A stretch of 64,000 nucleotides of DNA from Dichotomocladium elegans (taxonomy: Eukaryota > Mucoromycota > Mucoromycetes > Mucorales > Lichtheimiaceae): the NCBI GenBank assembly GCA_025716815.1, contig JAIXMN010000017.1, forward strand, positions 310,001 to 374,000. Reading direction: 5' to 3'. Positions 12,373 to 22,779 of the stretch are shown piece after piece (the stretch's first letter is position 1; every line of letters starts with the position of its first letter). The notes under the pieces were generated by a model, which ran no database searches, was not told the origin of the DNA, and saw only the letters and a program-made list of their open reading frames with translations. A program made the translations under genes and the position numbers.

Positions 12373-13514
12373 ATGCTGCCCACTTCTTATGCGCGTAATT
12401 CACCACCGTCATTCGATGGGTCTCGTCGGCAGCGGCGTGCATCGCACTCGATTCCTCTCATAATACGAAGACTGTTTCGGTTCCCGCAAATGGACTTTGA
12501 GGTATCGACTGGATTCTTTTTTACTGCTTGCAATCCTTGTCGATTATTAAAGCGCATGTCATTGGATTGTAAAGTTTGCGTTATGGCAGATGGGTTACCT
12601 TGTGATTGCCCCGAGACGAGTGTAAGTTGATGGCGGGGAGGGGAAGAGACATGTGATTCTCATCCTGGCCCGTGGGGGCTGTTGCAGGTACCGAAATATC
12701 TATTACCATAAACGTGAGCGGAAGAGCGACGGAGAGAACGTCTCTGGCTGATGGATCAATCTATAGAGACTAAGAATCAATGGGCACGGGATGATCCTGC
12801 TTTCTTGGTGATTCTCGCGACGTTGCTGTGCTGTAAGTTGCCCTGCTTAAAAGGCGTGGAGAGCGCGCTTTTGTTAACGTTGGATTTCAGTATCTGCTGT
12901 GGCATGGGGTCTTATGTACGGTCTTGGCATGGTGGGCATCTTGCGTGCCATGTTATTTATGGTCCTTGTCGATTTTTTGCTTGTTGGGTCACTCGCGGCA
13001 AGTTTCACATGGTAAGCGCAAAGGAAGTAGGGTAAGATGGGATGCTATTGACCGACCGACCCGTTTCTCTGTAAGGTTTGTTTCAAACCGGTTCTTGGTA
13101 TTGAATAATATGACTCATGCCGTCGATCAACAAGTGGAATGGGCCTATGCCTTTGACGTGCACTGCAACTCGTTCTTCCCTGTCTTTCTGATCATCTACG
13201 TCCTCCAGTTCTTCTTCATGCCCCTCCTGCTGCGTTCCAACTGGATCTCTCTTTTCGTAGGTAACACAATGTACTTTTGCGCCAGTGCATGGTACATTTA
13301 CGGCACATTCCTGGGTTTTAACGGTAAAAAGAGATGCATTCATCAATGGAAACAGTCGGTCCATGATGCTCACACATAGGCTTTGGTAGCATTGCCCTTT
13401 TTGGCGCACACCGAACTCTTTCTTTACCCCATCCTCTTGTGTGCCGTTTTCTACATTGCATCTCTGTTTGGCCTCAACATGAGCCAAAGCGCGTTGTCCT
13501 TGTACTTTGGCTGA
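12373..13514 (+). CDS. UNC50/Gmh1 family membrane protein
   Basis: Golgi/ER multi-pass membrane protein of the UNC-50 family (yeast Gmh1 interacts with Arf guanine-exchange factors; the nematode protein acts in receptor trafficking). Seven exons: 12373-12501, 12575-12621, 12688-12713, 12767-12832, 12891-13011, 13076-13323 and 13390-13514, total 253 aa with all phases closing. Diagnostic blocks: RRLFRFPQMDFE joined to FALWQMGYLVIAPRRVY, NQWARDDPAFLVIL, VDQQVEWAYAFDVHCNSFFP, FVGNTMYFCASAWYIYGTF and FLAHTELFLYPIL. Several hydrophobic segments lie in the second half. The last exon starts at the second possible acceptor (13389); the earlier AG at 13379 would shift the frame and lose the conserved ALPFL. 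Start is the first ATG in frame. Confidence 0.93.
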
Positions 13515-14025
13515 TCTGCACTCCCATGCACGCTTTTACACACACATACATACCTCCACGCATCCACAGCACCACCACCAACACCAACACCACCACTACC
13601 AGGTTCATACGCCTATCTGAACTCGACATAGACTAATTCTCAAAACGTTGTGCAGTGCGCGTACGATGTAATTCATCTAGGTGTATACTCAATAATACGC
13701 AGGATTTCGTGCTTTTACATTGACTTGCGCTCTCTCTCGCTCTCGCTCTCTCTTGGTTCTGGTGATGTCTTTTTTCTGTATTTGTGCTATAGAAAAAGAA
13801 GATGCGTTTGTAATGATGATTAAAGAGGGATGGAAGGGAGAGAATGAGGAGAAATATTACAGGAAGAGACGTTGTGTTTCCCTTCGTCCATATACACGCA
13901 CAAAGGAGGAGTGTGAGATTAAACTATACAAGGAGGATGTTACGACCGTGCACGCGCGTATGTGTGTGTGCTCGAGAGCGAGCGTATGTATAAATTGGAT
14001 CGATCGGTAATAGAAAGGCGCCTCG
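13515..14025. other. Convergent 3' flanks of UNC50 and G-alpha genes
   Basis: Spacer between two genes that point towards each other. CT-rich tracts near 13728-13752; no coding signal beyond chance. Confidence 0.4.
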
Positions 14026-15812
14026 TCACAGCATGCCCGAGTCTCTTAATGCATTCTGCAGCAGCGTTTCTTTGACAGCTGCAAACACAAAACGTATCTA
14101 TAAAGAGAGAGCGAGAGAGAGAGAGAGATGGAGCGCGCGCGCGAGAGAGAGTGTGTGTGTGTGAGAAAAAAAAAATAAACGCGGATTCATGTGAGTGGAA
14201 GAGAACAAATGAGCGTTTGATCAATGAGGGTTTCGTACATTCGATGTATTGGTCGCCTGCGTCAAGCTGTGTGGAGATGTCAGGTAATCAATCAATCCCC
14301 CTCTCGGAGTAATATGCAATTGAGCACTGCCCCGTACGACTTACTGCGGATAGATGTTAAGCTTTGCTCTGTTCGTTTGCAAGAACCGCCAGAGTATATA
14401 TTTTGCTGCCTTGTTCGCATCTTTGCCTCCTTGGGGAAGGAGAGGGGGGGAGGGAATCCCGTCAAAAGAGCCATTCTTGGACGTCTGTATGGATGTGCGT
14501 TGCATGTGTGTGTGTGTGTGCGGGTGCATAGAGAGAGAGAGAGAGGGTGGTGGGCGGTGCGGGGGGAGGGGGCGGGAAAACCGAGAGCTTACCTCCGTAA
14601 TCGGGAAAGTACTTCTCGAGAGGCAACCTCATCACTTTTGTCTTGAAAAGATCGACCTTGTTGAGGAATAACATGATGGACGTGTGTGCGAACCATCGAC
14701 TATTGATGATCGACTCAAAGAGCGAAAGACTCTCGAGCATGCGGTTCTATTTTGGACCCACGATGTCAAAAGTTGGAGTCCTTCGCTTTCCTCCTTTTTT
14801 CTTTTATATACCTGCCGCGACTCTTCCAGTAAGACCTGATCATACTCGCTCAGGGCAACACAGAAAATGATGGAGGCAACCGAGTCAAAGCAATGGATCC
14901 ACTTTCTCCTCTCCGATCGTTGTCCGCCTACATCAAACATGCTACATGCATACATTCTTCAATCACCACCACCTTTATTTTTTCATCTTCACTTACTGAA
15001 TGGACAGGCCACCTAGCTGGAATCGTATCTCGGTAATGCCAGTTGATTTCAATCTTGCCCGCAAGACATCTTGCTCAGTTGGGATATAGTTGGGATCACC
15101 GATCCGCCTGATCTCTGTAAAAAAGCTACATAACCATCAATGCATGATTAAATGGGGGCGGGGAAAGGGTCTAATGCGCGTAACTTACTAGGGCGCAGAA
15201 TCCATCAGATAAAACTCATGTCCTCTTTCCTCCACACATAAAGACACCGTGCTGTCTTTCCACAAATGATCAATAGCGTCCACAATGCCATTGCCGAGTT
15301 CGAACTTTGGATCGCCCGGTACTTGGTATTCGAGTATCTTCTTCGCACGCTCCTGATGCAAGAGAGTTGAGCATATACCTAGTGGTTTATCTAGGCAAGC
15401 CTTACCCCGTTCTCTGTCAGTTCGAATGGCAGATCAAAGTCAGCAACGGCTTGCACAAGCGCCTGGGCTGATTCGACAATATTCCTGTAGACGATGATAC
15501 GCCAGGAAAAGAGCTCCTGGGGTGTGTAGCCATTCTGGTTGATGATCTTCATTTGCTTCAATATGGTCGATTTGCCCGATTCGCCGCTTCCTGCCCAACA
15601 CACACACACACACACATATATGCACCCACACACACACACAGAGGACGGCAAGCTAAGTGCGCTTATCCACACAAAACTTTGGTCACTTTCTCACCAAGAA
15701 GGAGGATCTTGTACTCTTTTTCTCTTCGACCACGATCCCGCTCGAGCTGCCGGTCAATCTCCCCGCTTCTTTGGACGTCGTTCACTTGTTCCTCCGTATG
15801 GCATAGGCCCAT
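14026..15812 (-). CDS. Heterotrimeric G-protein alpha subunit
   Basis: GTP-binding signal transducer at the plasma membrane. Nine minus-strand exons: 15695-15812, 15406-15590, 15189-15352, 14997-15125, 14812-14941, 14593-14746, 14345-14429, 14239-14266 and 14026-14097. They sum to 355 codons (354 aa), the standard family length. The start MGLCHTEEQ has Gly2 for myristoylation and Cys4 as a possible palmitoylation site. P-loop GSGESGKST is at about residues 40-48; switch I has catalytic Arg180 in RARLKSTG, with Ser183 where most members have Mg-binding Thr; switch II is DVGGQRSER with Gln206; the guanine motif is FLNKVDLF. The TCAT loop reads TQAT (Gln325 for Cys) in [10 protein letters not shown]. 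The C-terminus RDSGML lacks the Cys modified by pertussis toxin. The 28-nt exon is supported by phase and motif. Confidence 0.94.
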
Positions 15813-16552
15813 GCTATTATGAGCATGATACACACATTCATGCAATGCGTGTATATGTCGGTTATTTCAGTTTGGTTTCCGTATGACATGCTGCACTTAC
15901 CTCTGGAAGCGGAACACCTGTGGGAGATAGATCTGCAACAGTTTTGAACGTACGATATTCATGGATGTTAATTGAGCATTTACTGCTATTGTTTATAAAG
16001 AGAAACGAATGAAAGGAAGGTTACTAGATGATGAAAACGAAAAAAAAAAGAGAGAGAGAGAGAGAAGGAAAAGAAAAAAGAAAAAGAAGGAAGCAGGCGT
16101 GTTAGGGAAAACCTTCAGAGAGAGAAAAGAAGGAAGACACTCCTCATCGTTTCCGATGAGGAAGGGAATGGGTGTGTGGAGCAACCCAAGGTTGAAGTCC
16201 CAAAAAGAACCCATAAAAGCGTGGATCAGTCCGAGGAGCACTTATCTCTCTCTGGGCGTTCCCCCATCTACAAGAAATTCCCCCTCCCTTTTCTCCTCAA
16301 TGAGGTGGGTTGGGCAATGGATCCCCATCTTTTCTTTGCAGTGCACACACGCGCTTGGCCAGTGTATTATCGGGAGATAAATAATACCACCTGGAAGAAA
16401 AGAAAACAAAAACACCAGGTAAGAAAGAAAAGAAGACATGCAGGGCTTCGAAGCGAGCAGGAAAGTAGTTAGACCTCTATCTATCTCCGTGTAAGACTAC
16501 AGCAGAAATAATATGAACGTCGCGTTATGAGGGCGGGGGGGGGTGTGGGCGT

Positions 16553-16553
<1 letters not shown>

Positions 16554-16583
<30 letters not shown>
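16554..16583. repeat. TG microsatellite
   Basis: About fifteen TG dinucleotides in a row, directly followed by a T/G-rich run; purine/pyrimidine alternation could form Z-DNA. Confidence 0.9.
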
Positions 16584-16586
<3 letters not shown>

Positions 16587-17100
16587 GGGGTGGGGGTGAG
16601 GTGTTCTCGTGGGCTTCCGCCCTTCATGCGTGCACTGTAATAGAAACATGGTTCGCATTGAATAGTATTCGACGAAACACAGAGGTTGGGAGGGCAACAT
16701 AAAAGGAGAAATGAAGAAAGGGCCCGTGACAAACGAGGTGATGCAGAACCAACACATAAAGGAGCAGTGACGAAACGATCCGAGTCGGCGGAAACATTTA
16801 ATGAAGCCTTCTCTCTAAGCTGGACGCAGAAAAAAAGGTGGAGTGGTCCGAGTCAGCCCCAGTCTCCTTATACAAATGCATATGTACAAATCCGTCTCCC
16901 TAAAACCCATTTGGATCATTCCCACTGCAAGACAAATCCTTTGTGGCTCTTCCGAGGTCTTCTACCCCTCCCTGCTTGCCTCTTTTGTTTTTCAACAGCG
17001 ATTGCATACCATGCCATCGTGCTCAAGCGCGGATGAATGACGAGAGGAGTCGCCGCTTATCGTAGATAGGGTATCTCCCCCACCCCCAGGGCATATTTGC

Positions 17101-17132
<32 letters not shown>
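17101..17132. repeat. CCAG tetranucleotide array, eight copies
   Basis: Eight perfect head-to-tail CCAG units, ending in CCGG, about 160 bp upstream of the QCR9 start codon. Confidence 0.95.
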
Positions 17133-17134
<2 letters not shown>

Positions 17135-17190
17135 GGCTCTCTTCCCAAACCCCCCCCATCAAATAAAAGAAAAAGAGGATGTGATGTCAT

Positions 17191-17195
17191 CCAAT
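17191..17195 (+). promoter_or_regulatory. CCAAT box upstream of QCR9
   Basis: CCAAT about 96 bp before the QCR9 ATG. In fungi such boxes bind the HAP/CBF complex and are common before respiratory genes. Assignment rests on motif and position only. Confidence 0.3.
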
Positions 17196-17290
17196 AATTT
17201 TTTGTTTTGTCACTTAGGCGGGGCCCACTCCCAGATTTCGCAAGTCCCGGAATTTTAACCCTTCTCTCTTCTTCTCATATCATCCAAACC

Positions 17291-17609
17291 ATGCCTGCTG
17301 CCGGTGCCTCGTCTGGTATTACGCGTACCATTTACAACACCTTCTTCAAGCGCAACTCGGTCTTCGTCACTACCATTTTCGCTGGTGCTCTTTTGTTCAA
17401 TGTTGGTTTCGACAAAGTCACGGACAAGGTTTGGGATGACCTCAACAAGGGTGTAAGTGTATAAATAAAAGGACCGACCCATGGGGATGGTTATCATGAC
17501 CAAAAAGAAAAAGAGTGAAAGCATTCCGCGTCTCAACCCGCTCACACACTGTTCCGCGCTGCTTTAGAAACAATGGAAGGACATCAAGCACAAGTACGAG
17601 GATCAGTAA
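17291..17609 (+). CDS. QCR9: Ubiquinol-cytochrome c reductase subunit 9
   Basis: Small subunit of respiratory complex III (cytochrome bc1) in the mitochondrial inner membrane. Two exons, 17291-17452 and 17568-17609, encode 67 aa, the usual family length. Seen: SGITRTIYNTFFKRNSVFV, then a single membrane helix (VTTIFAGALLFNVGFDKV) and the characteristic WDDLNKG joined to KQWKDIKHKYEDQ by the intron (donor gtaagt, acceptor tttag). Both exons are in phase 0 at the junction. No cleavable presequence is evident, as in other members. Confidence 0.95.
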
Positions 17610-18196
17610 TTCCCATACCGTCTCGGCTGCGTTCTGTACACAATAATAAAAAAAAAGCAACACATACAACATCGATAGAAAGTATTACCAACGGTCGATC
17701 TGCCCCATTCGTAAATATAATGTGCATATGAATTAGGAAATGCAAAAGAGGAGGGCAGAAAAAAAAAGTCGAGAATGGCCGCTCCCTTTCGCGACCCTTG
17801 AACATAGAGAAGCGAGAGAAAAGATGGTACCATTCAGGGGGAGGGAAGAGTGAGAAAAAGAGGCAGGAGAAGGAGAAGGAGAGCATTCGGCGATCAGCAT
17901 AAGACTCGGTTCCCACAGAAAAGGTCTAATAAACAAAGGCTTAGAGATCCTCTGATATATTAAAAATCCCACTCCATCGCTTGGTGTGATGCAACGTGGG
18001 GTGGGCTCTTCCATTCATTTAATTGTTAGTTTTCATTGATGCCACACGGATATTAACCATACACATGCTTGTCCATTGCGGAAGCGGGGTGAGTCTGGCT
18101 GGTGGAGATGTGGTAAAGCCCCAGAGCGGGTACAAAAGGGAAAACTTGCTCCTCATTTTCGACTCTTCGTTTCTTTTTCCCTTAAATTTCCCCAGC
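17610..18196. other. Intergenic between QCR9 and HSF-like gene
   Basis: 3' flank of QCR9 (A-rich with an AATAAA-like site near 17642), then the leader of the HSF-type gene. A minus-strand open frame here is purine-rich shadow sequence. Confidence 0.4.
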
Positions 18197-19219
18197 ATGG
18201 ATAAGCTCGATCCCCATTATCAAGATATCGCGGCGGTGAGGTCGAAACCGCTATCCATCTTTGTAAAGAAGCTTTGGATGTATTGTATTTGGCGATACAC
18301 ACACACACGTCCTCTCCTTTATTGTTTTTCGACCGCATCTGACAAACGATCTCAACGTTTCCAGCATAGTCAATGACCCCGGGTCGGACCAGCTCATCCG
18401 CTGGGATGACAGCGGCAGAAGTATCTGGATCTTGGATGCCAATCAGTTCTCGAAAACGGTGGTGCCTTGCTACTTCAAACATAGCAACTGGCACAGTTTC
18501 GTTAGGCAACTCAACCGCAAGTAGATCCGTACGCAATGCCGTCGGTGTTCTTGACCTGACACGTCTTACTTTTCTAGTGTACGGGTTTCGAAAAGTGTGT
18601 GATCTGTATCCCGGTGATGGCGATGGTAGTGGTGGTGGTGATATCGACCATCGTCTGAATGACACCTGGCAATTTCGGAACAGTTTCTTCCGGCGTAACC
18701 AACCACACCTGCTTCACTTCGTCAAGAGAAACCGGAAGGGCCGTCTACCGAGGCAGAGCACCCCTCACCATGGCCTGATTGCTTCAGCAACCGGTTCCTC
18801 AATCATACCACGTATCCCATCCGTCGGTGGACCCGATCATCAGCAGGAGCAACCCGACGTGGACGTGGCCCTGCGCCGACTTGAAATGATAGAACATGAT
18901 TTACAAGGCGTCGAAATGCAAGGTATATCAGTACAGCAAAACATCACAGCAATGCGGAACCTCCAATATCGCCAGAGCCAGGTCTGTTCACACCTCTCAA
19001 GAGACACGCGTCGTGCGTGTGCATGTACGCGCGCGCTGTGCATTTACCATTTATTAGGTCCTCATTAATCTGCTTGGACTAACCAAGCTATTAGCACAAA
19101 CATCTCATTTTCACGGCACGTCTGAGGACCGAGAGAAGCGAGGGGTGGGGGGCAGATGGGGGGGGGGAGAGCAAGCTAGGGAAACTAATCACAAAGGCGG
19201 ACATGAACTTTCTTATTAA
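18197..19219 (+). CDS. Heat-shock-factor-type transcription factor (3' end unresolved)
   Basis: Nuclear regulator with an HSF DNA-binding domain at about residues 22-130. Exons: 18197-18279, 18365-18516, 18578-18981 and from 19058. Joined blocks: SIFVKKLWIIVNDPGSDQL, QFSKTVVPCYFKHSNWHSF, VRQLNLYGFRKVCDLYPG, WQFRNSFFRRNQPHLLHFVK. A Gly/Asp-rich insert (about residues 92-108) lies between YPGD and the WQFRN motif. A heptad-like coiled coil follows (VDVALRRLEMIEHDLQGVEM, about residues 172-213), fitting the HSF trimerisation region. Intron 2 has a GC donor (AACC|GCAAGT). Exon 4 read straight gives about 266 aa and stops at 19217-19219, but further splicing into 19224-19580 cannot be excluded. 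The alternative is a Skn7/SFL1-like member; no receiver domain is seen. Confidence 0.85.
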
Positions 19220-20751
19220 TAGACTCCCGCGCATTGCAAGTCGACGTCACGCAACGTAAGTAAAGGAAGCAAGAAACGTTAATACAGGACATAAAAGAAA
19301 GGTCCTAAACTATCTGGATTGGACAAATTGCTCTTGTTTCCTAGTGAATCTCATGGCCCATGAATGTCAAGTTCACAGAACCCAGCTGGATCAAAGAACG
19401 AGTCAAGGCAGCGCCAAAAACGCGGTATCCATCAATACACGCCTTTATGATAACCTGACGTCCTCGTCCAACCAGACGGACCGACATCTATTCAGATCGA
19501 CGTTACCATTCGCCAACTCGACAATTCATCAGGATTTCATTAGACTGCCACCCCTCTTCCCTTCGTGTCCTAGTTTCTGATGCGAGCTTGTCGTTTTCGA
19601 TAATTTTTTTTTTTTTTAAAAAAAAAAAACTACTCTATGCTCTTCGCGAATCAAAACAAGCAGTACGATTCAAAGACGATACGATGAAGAGAGACAATCC
19701 TGCCTTGCTTCTTTTATTGTCGGAACGCGATGACAGGGTTCTCATGCATGTGTTAGAAGACCATGGAACATTCGCATAGAGCGTGCCACGATGGCTTCTA
19801 TTTCTGGAAACTAGTTACGCTTTACGTGCTAGCCTGACCTCCCCTGAGATATCTACAGCAGCATTCGGTTGGGCGGTACATGTGGTTATTTTCATATAGA
19901 ACGAAGAAATGAGAGAGAGGAATGGCTAAAGGCTGCCATCGGGCGTACAAGGTAGGTGCGTACTCAACGGTACGAGGGTAAACAAAAAATGATTTTAGCC
20001 CTGTTAGTGCTTAAATCTCTCATGCGAGTGTTTCTTCCAGACCTTTATTAGCACGCAAGCATGCCACGCATGTGCTGCATTCTATCATTTCCCTCCCCCC
20101 TTTCCGGTTTTCCACAGGAGACGGTATACAATGACCCACGCGGTGGGGGGGGGAGGCGAGCAACGCGTCTTCTCTGAATTATTGCTGTCGTCTCCGGCCC
20201 ATCTGTTTATTTTAGCCTGGGCTTGACGAGATTGATGGCGGTTGCGAAGGGAACCAAGGACCAGCGAGTCCGGGCCGCGTTCCGTTTTATGCACACTCGA
20301 CGGGGGACGGCTCCACCGCACAGAGCCTAGCCCTTACCCAATAGTGATAGGTATAGAGAGAATGGGACACTGTCCCCCACCCACACCAAAGAACAAACAC
20401 CTATTTTCTCACTATTCACCCATCAGTAATCCTCCTCCCCCACCCCCTACCGGTCCGCCCCGGGATTTCCCCTTCAACATCCTCAGTAGACGTTGCTCTC
20501 ATATTCCCAGGACAATAGCCCAGAACGAGTCGGTTAAATACCTCCTATTTAACGCCAGTAACCAATGGGGTTGGAGGTAGAGACGCATTTCAGGGTCAGA
20601 GCAACAACCTCCTCCTCCTCCTATTTTTAAACACGGGTTGTCTATCTGCAGACAGCGAGCGAGCGAGACATATATACATACACACACAAACACACCTCAG
20701 GCACAAGCACACACGCATACCTATATACCACTCTCGTTCAGTACATTTGCC
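19220..20751. other. Intergenic between HSF-like gene and ERD1-like gene
   Basis: May hold the true 3' end of the HSF-like transcript: an open segment at 19345-19580 preceded by an AG acceptor. There is a T/A homopolymer block near 19603-19630. No other gene recognised. Confidence 0.35.
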
Positions 20752-22203
20752 ATGGATACCGATGGTGGCTCACCCATGCCTGCGAATTTTTCGCTGTTGC
20801 ATTCTGCCTTGCCAGACGCCACCTATCGGCCAATTGTCATCTTCACCATTGGCCTTTGGGGTTGGGGTCTTAATTTGTACCTTTTATCCAAGTACAAAAT
20901 TGATCCGAGTCAGCTACTTCAAGGCCATTCAACAGAAAAGCATGCACCTCTTCACAAAACGATTTTTTCGCTCGCTGCGGCGTTCACAGGGCTCGTCTGC
21001 GGCAACATGGGCTGGTATTTGATCATGGAGAGGGCATCCGTGTGGGTGCCTCTGATTTGCTACTTGTCTGCCATCGGGCTCGTGTTCTGGCCCGGCAAGC
21101 GCTTTTATTACAAGGAACGCGAACGGTTCATACGGTAAAGCAAACACAACCATGATGGTTTCTCCCCTCCCCCATACCTCTCAGCTTTTCTCTTTTTTTG
21201 CTCAACGGGGCGAACCATTTAGAATGCTCGGACGGTTGCTCACGCTCAATCTTAAGACACCCGTTTTCTTTGGCGATGTGATCATGGCTGATATCTTGAC
21301 AAGCTTCTCCAACGTGTTTGGTGATCTTTTCACAAGTGTGTGTTCCGCACTTGGCAGTGATCCTCAGGATAATGCGTGCCACCGCGATATTTTTGTGCCA
21401 CTGTTGATCAGGTTTCCCGTCTGGGTTCGTTTTTAATATCCCTCCCCCCCACTGACTAATTCCCCCCCACCTTTTTTTTTTGATCCAGTCTTCCTTACCT
21501 AATCCGACTAAAGCAGTGCCTGGCAGAATATCTAGAGTCGAACCGCCAGACCCAACGTCATCTTTTGAATGCGCTCAAGTACGCCTCTGCGTTCCCGGTC
21601 ATCATCCTGTCAGCTACTGAAAAGCGGGCAGACTATTGGGTTTCAACGACAGGTTCGGTTCCTAGCACGTGGTGGGTTAGCGACACAAACCTGTTCCGAC
21701 TCTGGTAAATGACGAAGGAGAGGAAGAAAGAGCGGGAGGGGGGCGCATGTGTGTGAGTCATTACTCTAACATGTGGGTCTTATGAAAGGATGTTTTTTGT
21801 GTGTGTCAACTCGATGTATTCGTTCTGGTGGGACATTTCAATCGACTGGTCGCTTATGCAGCTCACTTCGTCGCCAATGAACAATCATGGCGAACGAGGG
21901 ACGCCGATCCTGCAGTTCCGGCGAACACTCCACTTTCAGCACCCCTTCTGGTATTACTGCGCCATGATGATCGACTTTGTGCTCCGGACGACCTGGAGTC
22001 TGAAGCTCAGTTCGCACCTGTTTGTCCAACGACTGGAGGGCAGCATATTTACCATGGAATTGCTTGAAGTCATCCGTCGCTGGGTCTGGGTCATCTTCCG
22101 GATGGAGTGGGAGTGGATACGGCGCCTGAGCGGGAGCGTGTTGCCCACAGACGATCCGGATGGTATGCAGCTCGAGTCGCTTCATGGATCGAAACCAAAC
22201 TAA
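20752..22203 (+). CDS. EXS-domain protein, ERD1-like
   Basis: Multi-pass Golgi membrane protein of the ERD1/XPR1/SYG1 (EXS) family; yeast Erd1 supports retention of lumenal and glycosylation proteins and Golgi phosphate recycling. Four exons: 20752-21134, 21223-21411, 21489-21704 and 21789-22203, total 400 aa with all phases closing. Seen: an N-terminal membrane-rich part (PIVIFTIGLWGWGLNLYLLS), TLNLKTPVFFGDVIMADILT, FVPLLISLPYLIRLKQCLAE, HLLNALKYASAFPVIILSA, VNSMYSFWWDISIDWSLM and ELLEVIRRWVWVIFRMEWE, all typical EXS blocks. No SPX domain is present, matching ERD1 rather than SYG1. The start is the first in-frame ATG (20752). Confidence 0.9.
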
Positions 22204-22779
22204 TGAACAGGGTCCGCCTGGCCGCAGTTGCTCTCTCTCTCTCTCCCCCCCTTCCTCCCCATCTCTATGCCTCTACTTATTCTCTCGCCCTTACAACATA
22301 GACCGCTTGCTCTTAGATATGATTTGCAATGTAATAGATAAAAACAGTTCTGCTTTTCTTTTTACCACCCCTTCCCAAAAAGGAATTGGTTAATGCGCAG
22401 CTTAGACTAAGGAAAGAATGTAGACGAGACACTCAATGACCGTACACAGTACAATGTTGGGCATCCCCCCTCCATCATGTGCCTCTGCTCTAATTTCTTT
22501 AGACGCGGTGTAATTCTCCAAAAAGAAGAGGTTTTATTGACGCGAGATAGGTAATCAAAGGTAATCGGTTTCTAAGACAGGAGGATAGTGTTGTGGTGGC
22601 GCGGGAAAAGATGTGTATCTTCCGGGTTTGTATGTGCGTGCTTATGTGTGTAGATACATATGTAGATTGTATTCGGGCTAGAAATGAAGTAGGGTTATTG
22701 GATTGAAACAAAAGGGAAAACATGCTGTGAACATGTCCCCTCTTTTCTTTTAGGTGGTAACCGCAGGCAAGCAACGAGC
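22204..22779. other. Convergent 3' flanks of ERD1-like and transketolase genes
   Basis: Overlapping or abutting 3' untranslated regions of two genes that point towards each other; CT tract near 22230-22250. No coding signal. Confidence 0.5.

Larger units (their letters stand above)
15813..17290. other. Intergenic between G-alpha and QCR9
   Basis: Divergent promoters lie here. Repeats dominate: a GA/A-rich tract near 16040-16090, a TG microsatellite at 16554-16583 flanked by a G-rich stretch, and a CCAG tetranucleotide array at 17101-17132. No gene supported. Confidence 0.4.

Noticed and set aside
13083..13487. 134-codon minus-strand open frame
   Set aside because: Antisense shadow of UNC50 exons 6 and 7.
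18153..18665. 170-codon minus-strand open frame
   Set aside because: It is antisense to the HSF DNA-binding domain, whose plus-strand reading is clearly the real one.
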